Below are positions 8,232 through 15,860 of a DNA stretch of 64,000 bases, in pieces. The notes beneath the pieces were generated by a model. The model was not told where the DNA came from. It ran no database searches and was given only the letters and a program-made list of their open reading frames with translations. Origin of the DNA: Luteolibacter sp. SL250 (GTDB lineage: Bacteria > Verrucomicrobiota > Verrucomicrobiia > Verrucomicrobiales > Akkermansiaceae); the NCBI RefSeq assembly GCF_026625605.1, contig NZ_CP113054.1, forward strand, positions 3,906,001 through 3,970,000, in the 5' to 3' direction. How positions within the stretch are numbered: position 1 is the stretch's first letter; each line of letters opens with the position of its first letter. Made by a program: the position numbers and the translations under genes.

Positions 8232-8519
8232 ATGGCCAACCTGCCCTCCAACAACACCATCACCACCACCGGAAGTTATGACATCCCGCGCCTGATCCCG
8301 GGCCGGGAGTATCTCCTGACTCTGCGCACCAGCGGCACCGCCAGCGCGTTCCTGTCCTTTGACGACGGTCCCAGCGGCAGCTTCTCCGCCGTCCAGGCGG
8401 GCGCGATGCTGGGAGCGAATCCGTCCGAGGCCCGCGTGGTCGCACCGTCCGGCACGCTGCGCATCAACGTGACGTCCACGACCACCCCCATCCGCGTGAA
8501 TCTGGTGCCGGTGCTCTGA
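8232..8519 (+). CDS. Small beta-rich hypothetical protein of the phage-like cassette
   Basis: The 95-residue product (starting MANLPSNNTITTTGSYDIP) is rich in Thr, Ser and Gly and predicted all-beta, with no cysteine and no signal peptide. The ATG at 8232 was preferred because the upstream in-frame extension reads through Pro-rich, non-coding-looking DNA. Small beta proteins next to fibre genes are often fibre-associated or head-decoration proteins, but nothing here identifies it as such. It lies in line with the genes before and after it, on the same strand. Confidence 0.6.
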   Translation: MANLPSNNTITTTGSYDIPRLIPGREYLLTLRTSGTASAFLSFDDGPSGSFSAVQAGAMLGANPSEARVVAPSGTLRINVTSTTTPIRVNLVPVL

Positions 8520-8574
8520 CAAGGCCGGCGGCTCCCCATTTTCCTCCTCCCGACCTCTTTCCTCCCGACCTCCC

Positions 8575-9669
8575 ATGACAGGCATCCTTTCCCCCCACCC
8601 CCTCCTCCGGCGCGGGGGTATCACACGGACCACCCGCGTGCTTGCACGCAGCGGCGCCATCACGCGCGATGATGGGGAAGATCCGCTGGCGGACATCCCC
8701 ACCACGCTGCGGTTGCAGTCGCACCGGGGGGAGGTGGATGGAACGATCAGGTATTTCCAGGCAACCGGCGCTGGATCCGCCGGTGTGAACCAGAGGTACT
8801 CCGCGACCGGCGTCACGAATGGCAGACCCCACTATGACGCGCCGAACGGCAGTTTCCTCTACTGGGCGCCCGACTATGGAGCGACCGGTGCATGGCGCAT
8901 CACGATCTCCGACGGCACGGAGGACTATTTCTCGGAGGGAGACAATCCCCTTCCCCCTGTTTCCGGATGGGGCAACGGCTCCGGAACCTCACCGGCCCCG
9001 AGCGTGACCCGCCTCGAATTTCCGCGCATCAAACCGCTCGGCCTCTACAAGGACACCGCCTGCACGATCCCCGCGACCCATGATGGTGACGCCATCGCCG
9101 CCTGGAGGGATGAGCTTTCCGGCAGCGGGCTGGTGGCGGTGCAGAGCATTACTTCCAGACAGCCGGCACTCCGGTTCACCGGAGGTATTCCTTGGCTGGA
9201 TTTCGATGGCATCGACGATCTGCTCCACATCCCGGGAATATGGAGTGGAAGTTTCTCCGCAAGTGTAGGCGGCAAGCGCAAATCTTTGCGGCCCGGAATT
9301 TGGGACCCCTTTATCGCCGCCGGCCCTGCGGCATACGGCCCGTTCTGGTTGTTCTCCCCCCGCTCACCAGGCGACGCCTATGTCACAGCATTGGTAGGTG
9401 GCGGAGTGGGAACCGCGGGAACCGCGAGGAAAAATGGTTCCACCACCCTCATCACCACCGCCACCGACGAGTGGTTTGTGGGCAGTGTCCAAGGCATGCA
9501 ACAATCGTTCCCATCAGTCTGGGATCTGACGATTGGCAACATGGATATCTTTGTTCCAGGTGACGCCGACCTGCCCGGCGACGTCGGCATCACATCTGTC
9601 ATCATCCAACCAAGCGATGTGCCGGTGACGATGGTGGATCTCCACACCCACACCCTCCTCCCCCCATGA
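8575..9669 (+). CDS. LamG-like beta-sandwich protein, probable virion appendage
   Basis: This is a 364-residue protein without a signal peptide. Residues about 50-130 form a beta-rich segment (IRYFQATGAGSAGVNQRYS, then a YWAPDYGATGAWRIT strand region). Residues about 165-355 look like a concanavalin/LamG-type module, with WRDELSGSG, then PWLDFDGIDDLLHIPGIW and a final VIIQPSDVPV segment; the FDG(I/V)DD string is typical of such domains. It would bind carbohydrate or form part of a fibre or baseplate. The final codons overlap the next gene by 4 bp (ATGA), linking it to the lysis genes. Confidence 0.6.
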   Translation: MTGILSPHPLLRRGGITRTTRVLARSGAITRDDGEDPLADIPTTLRLQSHRGEVDGTIRYFQATGAGSAGVNQRYSATGVTNGRPHYDAPNGSFLYWAPDYGATGAWRITISDGTEDYFSEGDNPLPPVSGWGNGSGTSPAPSVTRLEFPRIKPLGLYKDTACTIPATHDGDAIAAWRDELSGSGLVAVQSITSRQPALRFTGGIPWLDFDGIDDLLHIPGIWSGSFSASVGGKRKSLRPGIWDPFIAAGPAAYGPFWLFSPRSPGDAYVTALVGGGVGTAGTARKNGSTTLITTATDEWFVGSVQGMQQSFPSVWDLTIGNMDIFVPGDADLPGDVGITSVIIQPSDVPVTMVDLHTHTLLPP

Positions 9670-10298
9670 ACCAAGCCATCGCCATTTTCTGCTGCGCCGT
9701 CCTCGCATCCTGTGCCCCCAAACCCGCGCCGACATCCGTCGTGCCTCCCGCACCGCCGAGGGCGACCGCCGTCGCGCCGGAGGTGGGCAAGCTGCGCGAC
9801 CACATCGCCGAGGCGGATAGGATGGCAACGGCCATCGATTCCGGCGCGAAGGAAGCCCGCCTGGCGGCCACCAGGGCGCGGGAGGAAGCCGAACGACTCA
9901 AGGACCGGAAGACCGCCACGGAAGCCGAGCTCACCCGGCTCTGGCAGGACCTCCAGACCATGGAGGCCAGGAACCTCTTCCTCGAAACCGAAACCGCCCG
10001 CCTGGCAGCCAACCTCACCGATGCGCGGAAAACGGCCGCCACCCTCCAGCAACATGCCGCCGCGAAAGATGCGGAGGCAGACCAACTCCGCGCCGCCCAC
10101 ACCCATCTCACCTCCACGGTGGCGGACTACGCCACACAGATCACCGCCAGCAACAAGGCAGCCGAAGCCCAGCGCACGCGGGCCGACAAGCTCGCCGGGG
10201 AGATCCGCCTCCACCGCATCGCCCTCGGCATCTGCGTCGCCATCGCCCTCGCATGGGTCGCCGCCAAGCTCCTCCTCCCGCCACGTCTCCTGGCCTGA
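9666..10298 (+). CDS. Unimolecular-spanin-like lipoprotein with C-terminal membrane segment
   Basis: The 210-residue protein has a lipoprotein signal (IAIFCCAVLASC, lipobox cysteine at residue 16), a Pro-rich neck, and a long heptad-containing coiled coil (about residues 40-165). It ends in a single hydrophobic segment (LGICVAIALAWVAAKLLLP, about 185-205). An outer-membrane lipid anchor at one end and an inner-membrane helix at the other is the layout of unimolecular spanins, which fuse the two membranes during phage lysis. It overlaps the previous gene by 4 bp and is followed by holin-like and endolysin genes, which supports a lysis role. Known unimolecular spanins are shorter and beta-rich, so this is an inference from architecture and context. 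Confidence 0.6.
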   Translation: MNQAIAIFCCAVLASCAPKPAPTSVVPPAPPRATAVAPEVGKLRDHIAEADRMATAIDSGAKEARLAATRAREEAERLKDRKTATEAELTRLWQDLQTMEARNLFLETETARLAANLTDARKTAATLQQHAAAKDAEADQLRAAHTHLTSTVADYATQITASNKAAEAQRTRADKLAGEIRLHRIALGICVAIALAWVAAKLLLPPRLLA

Positions 10299-10329
10299 AC
10301 GCCCCACACACCCCCGTCCACATACCTCC

Positions 10330-10677
10330 ATGAAAACACTGCTCACCAACTGGAAAGACATCCTCGCCTTCCTCGCCGTCGCCCTCCTCTTCGCCTTCCT
10401 TGCGGATGTCGTCAGCCGCCTCTCCGTCAGCGGGCGTGACGTCCCCGGTCTGGCGAACCTCATCGGCGCGCTGCGCGGCTTCTCGAACTTCGTCGGCGCG
10501 AATCTCTGCGCATGGCTCATCGGCATTGCCATCGGCTGGCCCACCCTCAACCGCTACAGCAACGAAGGCTTCAGCGAAGGATGGGCCGCGCTCGACGTGC
10601 GCTCCCGCTTCTTCGTCTTCACCGCCGTCGCCACGCTCGAGCTCATCGCCGCGGCCATCTGCTTCAGCGGAGCGTGA
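10330..10677 (+). CDS. Holin-like small membrane protein
   Basis: The 115-residue protein has three likely membrane helices at about residues 12-30 (ILAFLAVALLFAFLADVV), 45-70 and 93-114 (FVFTAVATLELIAAAICF), with short loops and a charged segment between helices 2 and 3. That is the size and topology of three-segment holins that release or activate endolysin. The neighbours (spanin-like lipoprotein upstream, endolysin 103 bp downstream) are the main reason for the call, since holins have little sequence conservation. Confidence 0.55.
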   Translation: MKTLLTNWKDILAFLAVALLFAFLADVVSRLSVSGRDVPGLANLIGALRGFSNFVGANLCAWLIGIAIGWPTLNRYSNEGFSEGWAALDVRSRFFVFTAVATLELIAAAICFSGA

Positions 10678-10738
10678 TCCAAGATCCAGAGAAGAGCGCC
10701 CACCACCATTCAACTCCGCTCGCTACTCTTCACTTCTA

Positions 10739-10768
10739 CGTTCAATGTTGGACGTTCGATGTTCGGCA
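10739..10768. repeat. Family-4 repeat (GTTCAATGTTGGACGTTCG)
   Basis: A copy of the hexamer-like string CGTTCAATGTTGGACGTTCG lies 12 bp upstream of the endolysin start. The same string recurs at 18961, 19095, 23750, 28993, 32691, 36301, 37545 and 49120. Confidence 0.85.
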
Positions 10769-10780
10769 TCCCTTCTCCCC

Positions 10781-11479
10781 ATGAAATTCCTCCTCATCCT
10801 CGCGGCGCTGCTTCCCCTCCACCCGCAGGCAGCGGGGGAAAAGCACCTCACCCTCTCCGCGGAAGGCCTGCAGCTCATCCTCGACCACGAGGTCGGCGGC
10901 GGCGCCCCCTACTACAACCGCCACCTCATCCGCCCCACGTGGCCCGGTGGGGCCAGCGGTGTCACCATCGGCGTCGGCTATGACCTCGGCCACAACACGC
11001 GCGGGGACATCGCCCGCGACTGGTCCGCGCTTCCTCCCGCCACCCTCCGCCAGCTCCAGGCCTGCGCCGGCATCACCGGCGCCTCCGCCCGGCTGCGGCT
11101 GCCCGCCGTGCGGCACATCCTCATCCCGTGGGAAAGCGCGCTGCGCGTCTACCGGCAGCGCACCATCCCCCGCTTCGCCGCCGACACCCGCACCGCCTAC
11201 CCCGGTGTCCACACCCTCCACCCGCACATCCAGTCCGCCCTGCTCTCCTGGGTCTTCAACCGCGGGCCCGGCATCCACCCCACCTCCGGCAGGGACCGGG
11301 AAAAGCGCGCCATCCGCTCCGCCATCCCCGCCCGTCCCTCCGCCCTGCCACCCCAGTTCCGCTCGTCGAAACGACTCTGGACCAGCACCAACCTCACCGG
11401 CCTCATCCGCCGCCGGGAGGCTGAGGCAGCGCTCATCGAACAGGGACTCCTGATGGACCCTCCAACCACCCATCAATAA
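10781..11479 (+). CDS. Secreted lysozyme-like endolysin
   Basis: The 232-residue protein begins with a signal peptide (KFLLILAALLPLHPQAAG) that could be cleaved or act as a release anchor. The mature part has lysozyme-superfamily active-site features: LILDHEVGGG with the catalytic Glu at about residue 37, and SGVTIGVGYDLGHNT with the conserved Thr-Gly-Gly-Tyr-Asp stretch at about 64-76. LLSWVFNRGPG (about 152) corresponds to the conserved FN(R/F)G segment of phage lysozymes. It should cut peptidoglycan glycan strands in the periplasm. It lies between holin-like and membrane coiled-coil genes in the lysis set. Confidence 0.75.
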   Translation: MKFLLILAALLPLHPQAAGEKHLTLSAEGLQLILDHEVGGGAPYYNRHLIRPTWPGGASGVTIGVGYDLGHNTRGDIARDWSALPPATLRQLQACAGITGASARLRLPAVRHILIPWESALRVYRQRTIPRFAADTRTAYPGVHTLHPHIQSALLSWVFNRGPGIHPTSGRDREKRAIRSAIPARPSALPPQFRSSKRLWTSTNLTGLIRRREAEAALIEQGLLMDPPTTHQ

Positions 11480-11494
11480 TCATCCATCCCCCCA

Positions 11495-11833
11495 ATGACC
11501 GTCAAATCCCTCACCGACCGCGGCGTCAACCTCAACACCCTGCTCCTCACCATCTCCCTCCTCGGAGCCATCACCACCGCCGTGCTGTTCATCGCCCCGC
11601 TCAAGACCCTTCCCGGCGCGCAGGAACGCATCCAGAACGACGTCCATGAAATGAAACGCACCCAGGCCGTGCAGACCGAGGCGCTCAAGACCCTGGCGGA
11701 GGTCGCCAGGGAATCCCGCGACCTGCGCCGCGAGTTCGACCACCACTCCGCCAGCAGCACCGCCGGCGACCGCGCGCGCGACCAGGAAATCCAGAACATC
11801 CGCCACCGCCTCGACCGTCTGGAAACACGATGA
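11495..11833 (+). CDS. Membrane-anchored coiled-coil protein of the lysis set
   Basis: The 112-residue protein has one N-terminal membrane helix (TLLLTISLLGAITTAVLFI, about residues 15-35) followed by a heptad-rich, highly charged coiled coil to the end (ERIQNDVHEMKRTQAV to IRHRLDRLETR). It starts 15 bp after the endolysin stop. The topology fits an inner-membrane spanin subunit or a holin/antiholin accessory; the sequence alone cannot decide. It is the last gene of the cassette. Confidence 0.55.
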   Translation: MTVKSLTDRGVNLNTLLLTISLLGAITTAVLFIAPLKTLPGAQERIQNDVHEMKRTQAVQTEALKTLAEVARESRDLRREFDHHSASSTAGDRARDQEIQNIRHRLDRLETR

Positions 11834-11894
11834 CCCCCACTCCCCGCGGAGCGGCGGAACACCCGCACCACCCCGGCCGGGACCGCCGGTATTA

Positions 11895-12995
11895 CTACTT
11901 ATCCAGTAGCAATCCCCCGCGCACACCCGCGTCCGCCACCTTCTCCGCCCACTTCCGCGCCTTCGCCGCATCCCCGGCGGAGGCTTCGTATTCCGCCAGT
12001 CCGGCGTACACCGCATCCCGCTGCTCCGGGTTCATCTCCTCCGCATGTTCCTCCAGCCATCTCCCCGTGTTCGGCCAGTCCCTTTCATACCAGAGCCGCA
12101 CCGCATCCACCAGATCCGCCCGGCCCTGACGGTCATCCCGCGGCACCAGCACGGACATCGCCTTCGGTCCATCCTCCGTCACCAGCTTCTGCAGCATGCC
12201 GGACCGCTGCGGATGACCCTCCTGGAACGTCCCCTCCGTCAGCGCGCGCATTTCCTCCCAGCGCTCGAACGCATCGCGCAGGTCATTGAGCTTCGTCACC
12301 TCCATCCACAGGTCGATCCCCACCGCCTTCAGGTCAAACATCCGGCGCGTGAACCGCGCCACCGCGTCCCGCTCCACATCCGACCGTGACGCATGCAGCC
12401 GGTCGCGCACCAGCTCCGTGATGACCGGCTTCATGTCCGGCGGATACCCTGCCTCCAGTTCCTTCAGCCTGTCCGCAAATCCCGGCAGCGCCATCACCCC
12501 GGCCACATCCTCCAGCGTCCCGCCGGAAAGGTATCCATCCAGCGCCCGCCGCACCTCAGCCTTCTCACGCAGTTCCCCCGCCTTCTCCAGCAGCTCCGCC
12601 GGGTCCAGCTTCGCGTAGCGGAAATAAGCCATCAGTTCCACGTCACGGACCTGTCCCTCCGCCGGATCCACCATCTTCCACGCATCCTCCACATACCCGG
12701 CCAGGCACAGATCGCGGATGATGCCGCCCGCCATCCTCGCACGCACATTCTCCTCCGGCGCCGCCATCGCCTCCCGCATCTTTTCACGCGCGCGCTCCGG
12801 CTCCAACGGCACACCCGCCTCCCTGCCTTCACGCTCCATCCTCAGCAGCTCCTCGTCCTCCCGGGGCACATCCTCCACTCCGGCATCCGTTGCCAGGTAG
12901 GCCTCCTTCTTCGCCTTCAGGACCACCAGCGCCGCCATCACGGCCAGCAGCGACACCGCCCCCAGGGCCATCAACCTTCTGCCATTCATACGCAT
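11895..12995 (-). CDS. Membrane-anchored helical-repeat protein
   Basis: This 366-residue protein has an N-terminal membrane segment (LMALGAVSLLAVMAALVVL, about residues 8-27), a charged linker, then an all-helical domain of TPR/SEL1-like character to the end (for example RKWAEKVADAGVRGG). ATG codons at 12995 and 12989 are both possible; upstream in-frame sequence is shadow. Its layout resembles the pair at 29069-31578 but the sequences are not obviously homologous. It is transcribed towards the phage-like cassette and converges with it, marking the cassette's right edge. No function is recognised. Confidence 0.65.
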   Translation of the reverse strand: MRMNGRRLMALGAVSLLAVMAALVVLKAKKEAYLATDAGVEDVPREDEELLRMEREGREAGVPLEPERAREKMREAMAAPEENVRARMAGGIIRDLCLAGYVEDAWKMVDPAEGQVRDVELMAYFRYAKLDPAELLEKAGELREKAEVRRALDGYLSGGTLEDVAGVMALPGFADRLKELEAGYPPDMKPVITELVRDRLHASRSDVERDAVARFTRRMFDLKAVGIDLWMEVTKLNDLRDAFERWEEMRALTEGTFQEGHPQRSGMLQKLVTEDGPKAMSVLVPRDDRQGRADLVDAVRLWYERDWPNTGRWLEEHAEEMNPEQRDAVYAGLAEYEASAGDAAKARKWAEKVADAGVRGGLLLDK

Positions 12996-13247
12996 ATCGG
13001 GATGGATAACACCGCCTCCATCCCGACGCCAATCCTGATTCCAAACCGCTCCGCACCGGTACCAAGGTACCGACCCCACTCCACCCCCAATCCACAACCC
13101 TTTTCATAGCAGCGAATTAACAATCCATTCACAAAGATATTCACAATGAGGAAAGTTCATTTCGCGCTTGGCGGCCCTGCCGGGTCTCTATCAAAATCCA
13201 CCCACCTCGCCGCCCCACGGAGGCGTCGTGAATCCACCATCATCCGC

Positions 13248-13499
13248 ATGAGCAAACTCCCCCTATCCAGTTTGGTGAATGGATCGGAAATTTTCTTCAT
13301 TGCGATGCTCGTGCAGTTCGGCCTCGCCCTCTGGCTCTCCTACCGTTGTTACCGGGATGAGCCCCACTGGCAGACCCTGTCCCTGCTCGGCAGCCTGCTG
13401 CTTCCCGGCCTGCCCGGTTTCCTCTTCATCCGCCTCCTGCGTTCCCGCTGCCGCGCCTATGTGGAAAGCGTGACCCGCACCACCACCACCGGCTCCTGA
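13248..13499 (+). CDS. Small two-helix membrane protein
   Basis: The ATG at 13248 gives 83 residues with two hydrophobic segments (IFFIAMLVQFGLALWLSY at about 13-30 and LSLLGSLLLPGLPGFLFI at about 42-60) and a basic, Thr-rich tail. The upstream in-frame extension to 13146 reads Arg-rich and is unlikely. It is a plausible inner-membrane protein of unknown role. Confidence 0.55.
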   Translation: MSKLPLSSLVNGSEIFFIAMLVQFGLALWLSYRCYRDEPHWQTLSLLGSLLLPGLPGFLFIRLLRSRCRAYVESVTRTTTTGS

Positions 13500-13534
13500 C
13501 CGAGCTGCGTGCGGAGATGACGGGCCGCACAAGG

Positions 13535-13565
13535 GTAGCGGAATGGCTGCGCCATTCCGGCTGGG
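13535..13565. repeat. Single family-1 hairpin, GGCTGCGCC-loop variant
   Basis: GTAGCGGAATGGCTGCGCC and the paired CATTCCGGCTGGG form one hairpin of the family-1 type with a different loop (TGGCTGCGCCA instead of TCGTGAGA). No partner hairpin is found downstream. Confidence 0.7.
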
Positions 13566-13705
13566 CGAACCCACCCTCCTCCCCACCGCTCCGCATCGGA
13601 AAAGATGGCCATCGATCACACCGTGGGACCCGCCGATGGCAGCGCTGTTGGATCATCCCGTCCCCTCCCGCTCCGCTTGCCACCCATGATAGCGTTGTCC
13701 CCACC

Positions 13706-14038
13706 ATGACGGAAACACACGGCTTCACTGGCACGTTCCATCTCCGGCGCGACGAAGCGCTTCCCATCGAGCGCACCGTCGGCCTCCTGATCATCCCCCC
13801 ACCGGACGCACTGCCCGCCGACTTCATCGACCGCCAAAGGGCCGTGTTCGAGATCTCGGTCGCCGCCCTCAAAGCCCTCGCTCCGGAGATCAGCCCCATC
13901 GTGATCGGCACCGACAACATCAGCGACCTCATCCCCCTGGGCGGCCACGACCTCACCGCCGCCGCCCCCGATTTTGAAAAGGATGGATGGAAAGTCCATC
14001 GGACCTCCCCCGGAGATCAGCAGCAGCCGCAAGGGTAG
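13706..14038 (+). CDS. Hypothetical protein whose 3' end runs into a repeat
   Basis: The 110-residue product starts at the ATG at 13706, since the preceding in-frame codons look non-coding. Residues 1-95 look protein-like (LPIERTVGLLIIPPPDALP, VAALKALAPEISPIVIG). The last ten residues (GDQQQPQG) are encoded by low-complexity and family-1 repeat flank, so the original stop may have been lost. No domain recognised. Confidence 0.45.
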   Translation: MTETHGFTGTFHLRRDEALPIERTVGLLIIPPPDALPADFIDRQRAVFEISVAALKALAPEISPIVIGTDNISDLIPLGGHDLTAAAPDFEKDGWKVHRTSPGDQQQPQG

Positions 14039-14053
14039 CGGAAGCAGCAAGGG

Positions 14054-14159
14054 GTAGCGGAAGTCGTGAGACTTCCGGCTGGGAAGACGCCCATCGAAGA
14101 CCACAGCCGGTCTGTCAGATGACATCCGCCCCGCCGTGATGGCGCAGCCATCACGCTAC
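14054..14159. repeat. Family-1 repeat doublet (REPIN-like)
   Basis: Left hairpin GTAGCGGAAGTCGTGAGAC... ends in GGCTGGG; the right hairpin is the variant GTGATGGCGCAGCCATCAC and ends in GCTAC. The terminal sequences GTAGCG and CGCTAC are complementary, so the whole 106-bp unit can also fold end to end. Confidence 0.85.
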
Positions 14160-14261
14160 GGAAGATGCTCCCCGGATGGGAGGAGCCTTCAAAAAACCGC
14201 CACCCATCCGGCAGGCACATCCACCCGGATGGACGCGGATGAGAGTCACTGAAACTACCCT

Positions 14262-14465
14262 CTTCCATCCGTGTTCATCTGCGTCCATCCGTGGTTCATC
14301 CCCTCTCTTTCCCGGACGGAGTCATTCAAAAAAAACCAACGCCATTCGCTGGCAGACATCCACCCCGCCGAAGCTCTCACGAGCTTCGCTACCCCACAGG
14401 CCACGCCCATCTTCGCCCGCTCCGCGCTTCTCTCCGCGACCTCCCCGCCTCCGCGTTTCGTTTCA
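14262..14465. repeat. Gap content: three recurrent strings before the esterase 3' end
   Basis: The 517-bp gap 14040-14556 has no gene. Besides the doublet above it holds a copy of the TCCATCCGTGGTTCATC string (also at about 25690 and 32000), a right-half family-1 unit (14320-14395, ending GAGCTTCGCTACC), and CTCCCCGCCTCCGCGTTTCG (14440-14459, also at about 22796 and 22893). Confidence 0.8.
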
Positions 14466-14556
14466 AAATCAACATCCTCCCGCGACACGCAAAGACGCCG
14501 GTCTGAAGACCAGCGCCCACGCGCCCGGTGCCCGCGGGCCCTGCCGCTTGTCAGGA

Positions 14557-15849
14557 TCACTTCCCGATCCGCTCTTTCCAGATCTCCCGTGCCTTCTTCG
14601 ACACACCGTCCGGCACGGAGTGGCCCGCGCCCGGCATGTCCAGCATCACCTTGTCCTTCACCGGCAGCTCGTTGTAGGCCGCGTACACGCTCGTCGGCGG
14701 GCAGACCCCATCGACAAAGCCTGCGGAAACGATGGCCACCTTCGCCTTGCAGCGGGCCGCGAAGTTCACGTTGTCCACATAGCGGGACGCCTCCAGCACC
14801 GCCGGGTCCGGGCGGCCGTCCGTCACCGGCACCATCTTCGGCCAGCCCGCCACGCGGTTCGCCAGCATGCCGCTGTGGTCGCAGCCCGCGGGCACGTGCG
14901 CCACCATCACCGTCACCCGGTCATCCAGCGCCGCCGCGGCGAACGCCTGGAACCCACCCTGGCTGCCACCGGAAACGACGACCGTCTTGCCGTCCCACTC
15001 CGGCTGGCTGCAGAGGAAATCCAGCGCCCGCTTCGACCGCAGGAACATCCCGACAAAGTAGCCCTTCTCCCGCGACTCCCGGCCGATCGCCCGGTAGTTG
15101 TTCAGCTCCGCCCTGCCCAGCGCGTCATAGAACGCGCCGTCCTTGCCGTTGTCGATGCCGTGCGCGTTGATGTCCATCGCCAGCATCCCCTGCGCCGCCA
15201 GGCCCGCCGTCCCCGGCAGGTTCGCGCTGCGGATGCCCGCGCCGTGCAGCGTCAGGATGATGGGCAGGGACTTCGGCTTCGCGCCCTTCGGCCTGGCGAA
15301 ATATCCGGACACCTTCGCCCCCACGCAGTCCACCCGCGTGTCAAAGCTCTCCACTTCCTTCTCCTTGTTCTCCACCGGCTTCAGCACCGGGTTCTGCGGC
15401 ACCGCCGCCAGCTTCTCCAGCTGGTCCTTCCAGAACGCGTCGAACTCCTGCGGGAACGGCATGCTGCGGCCGATCCGGTCCGGGGAGTAACCCACGCCCC
15501 AGGATCCGGCGGCGCCCTTGCCGTCCGGCTCCGCGCTCACCTTGCACAGCAGGAATCCCGGCTCATCCAGCTTTCCCGTGATGGTCGCCTTCCCGCCCTG
15601 CAGCTTCACCTTCCCCTTCGTCGTCGGGTCCACCCCGTCCTTCGTCATCGTCCAGTGCAGCTCCGCGTCCGGCGCCACCTTGGAGTCCGCGCCCAGCGTG
15701 ATCGTGAAGGTCGCCGTCTCCCCGGTCTGGTAGAGCGCGTTCTCATGGTCCGCGCGGACCGTCCACGCTGGTCCGGCTTCTTTCGCACAAAGGGTGGAGA
15801 TCATCCCCGCGCACATCACGGGGACCAGGATTCGGAACGGGTTTTTCAT
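14557..15849 (-). CDS. Secreted acetyl-xylan-esterase-like alpha/beta hydrolase (CE7-like)
   Basis: The ATG at 15849 gives a signal peptide (FRILVPVMCAGMISTLCA); a TTG 15 bp upstream is an alternative. The 430-residue protein has an N-terminal beta domain (about 30-130) and an alpha/beta-hydrolase domain with PIILTLHGAG (oxyanion region), the nucleophile in VSGGSQGGFQ, the acid in SAGFVDGVCPPTSV and the histidine in MPGAGHSVP. The order and spacing fit the acetyl xylan esterase/cephalosporin C deacetylase family, which removes acetyl groups from sugars. It follows the PSCyt1/DUF1549/DUF1553 gene by 11 bp, so the two are probably one operon for degradation of a modified polysaccharide. Confidence 0.75.
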   Translation of the reverse strand: MKNPFRILVPVMCAGMISTLCAKEAGPAWTVRADHENALYQTGETATFTITLGADSKVAPDAELHWTMTKDGVDPTTKGKVKLQGGKATITGKLDEPGFLLCKVSAEPDGKGAAGSWGVGYSPDRIGRSMPFPQEFDAFWKDQLEKLAAVPQNPVLKPVENKEKEVESFDTRVDCVGAKVSGYFARPKGAKPKSLPIILTLHGAGIRSANLPGTAGLAAQGMLAMDINAHGIDNGKDGAFYDALGRAELNNYRAIGRESREKGYFVGMFLRSKRALDFLCSQPEWDGKTVVVSGGSQGGFQAFAAAALDDRVTVMVAHVPAGCDHSGMLANRVAGWPKMVPVTDGRPDPAVLEASRYVDNVNFAARCKAKVAIVSAGFVDGVCPPTSVYAAYNELPVKDKVMLDMPGAGHSVPDGVSKKAREIWKERIGK

Positions 15850-15860
15850 GAAAGGGTCGG

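Noticed and set aside
2843..11833. Complete prophage
   Set aside because: No integrase, attachment sites, terminase, portal, capsid or replication genes are visible; only fibre, appendage and lysis-like genes.
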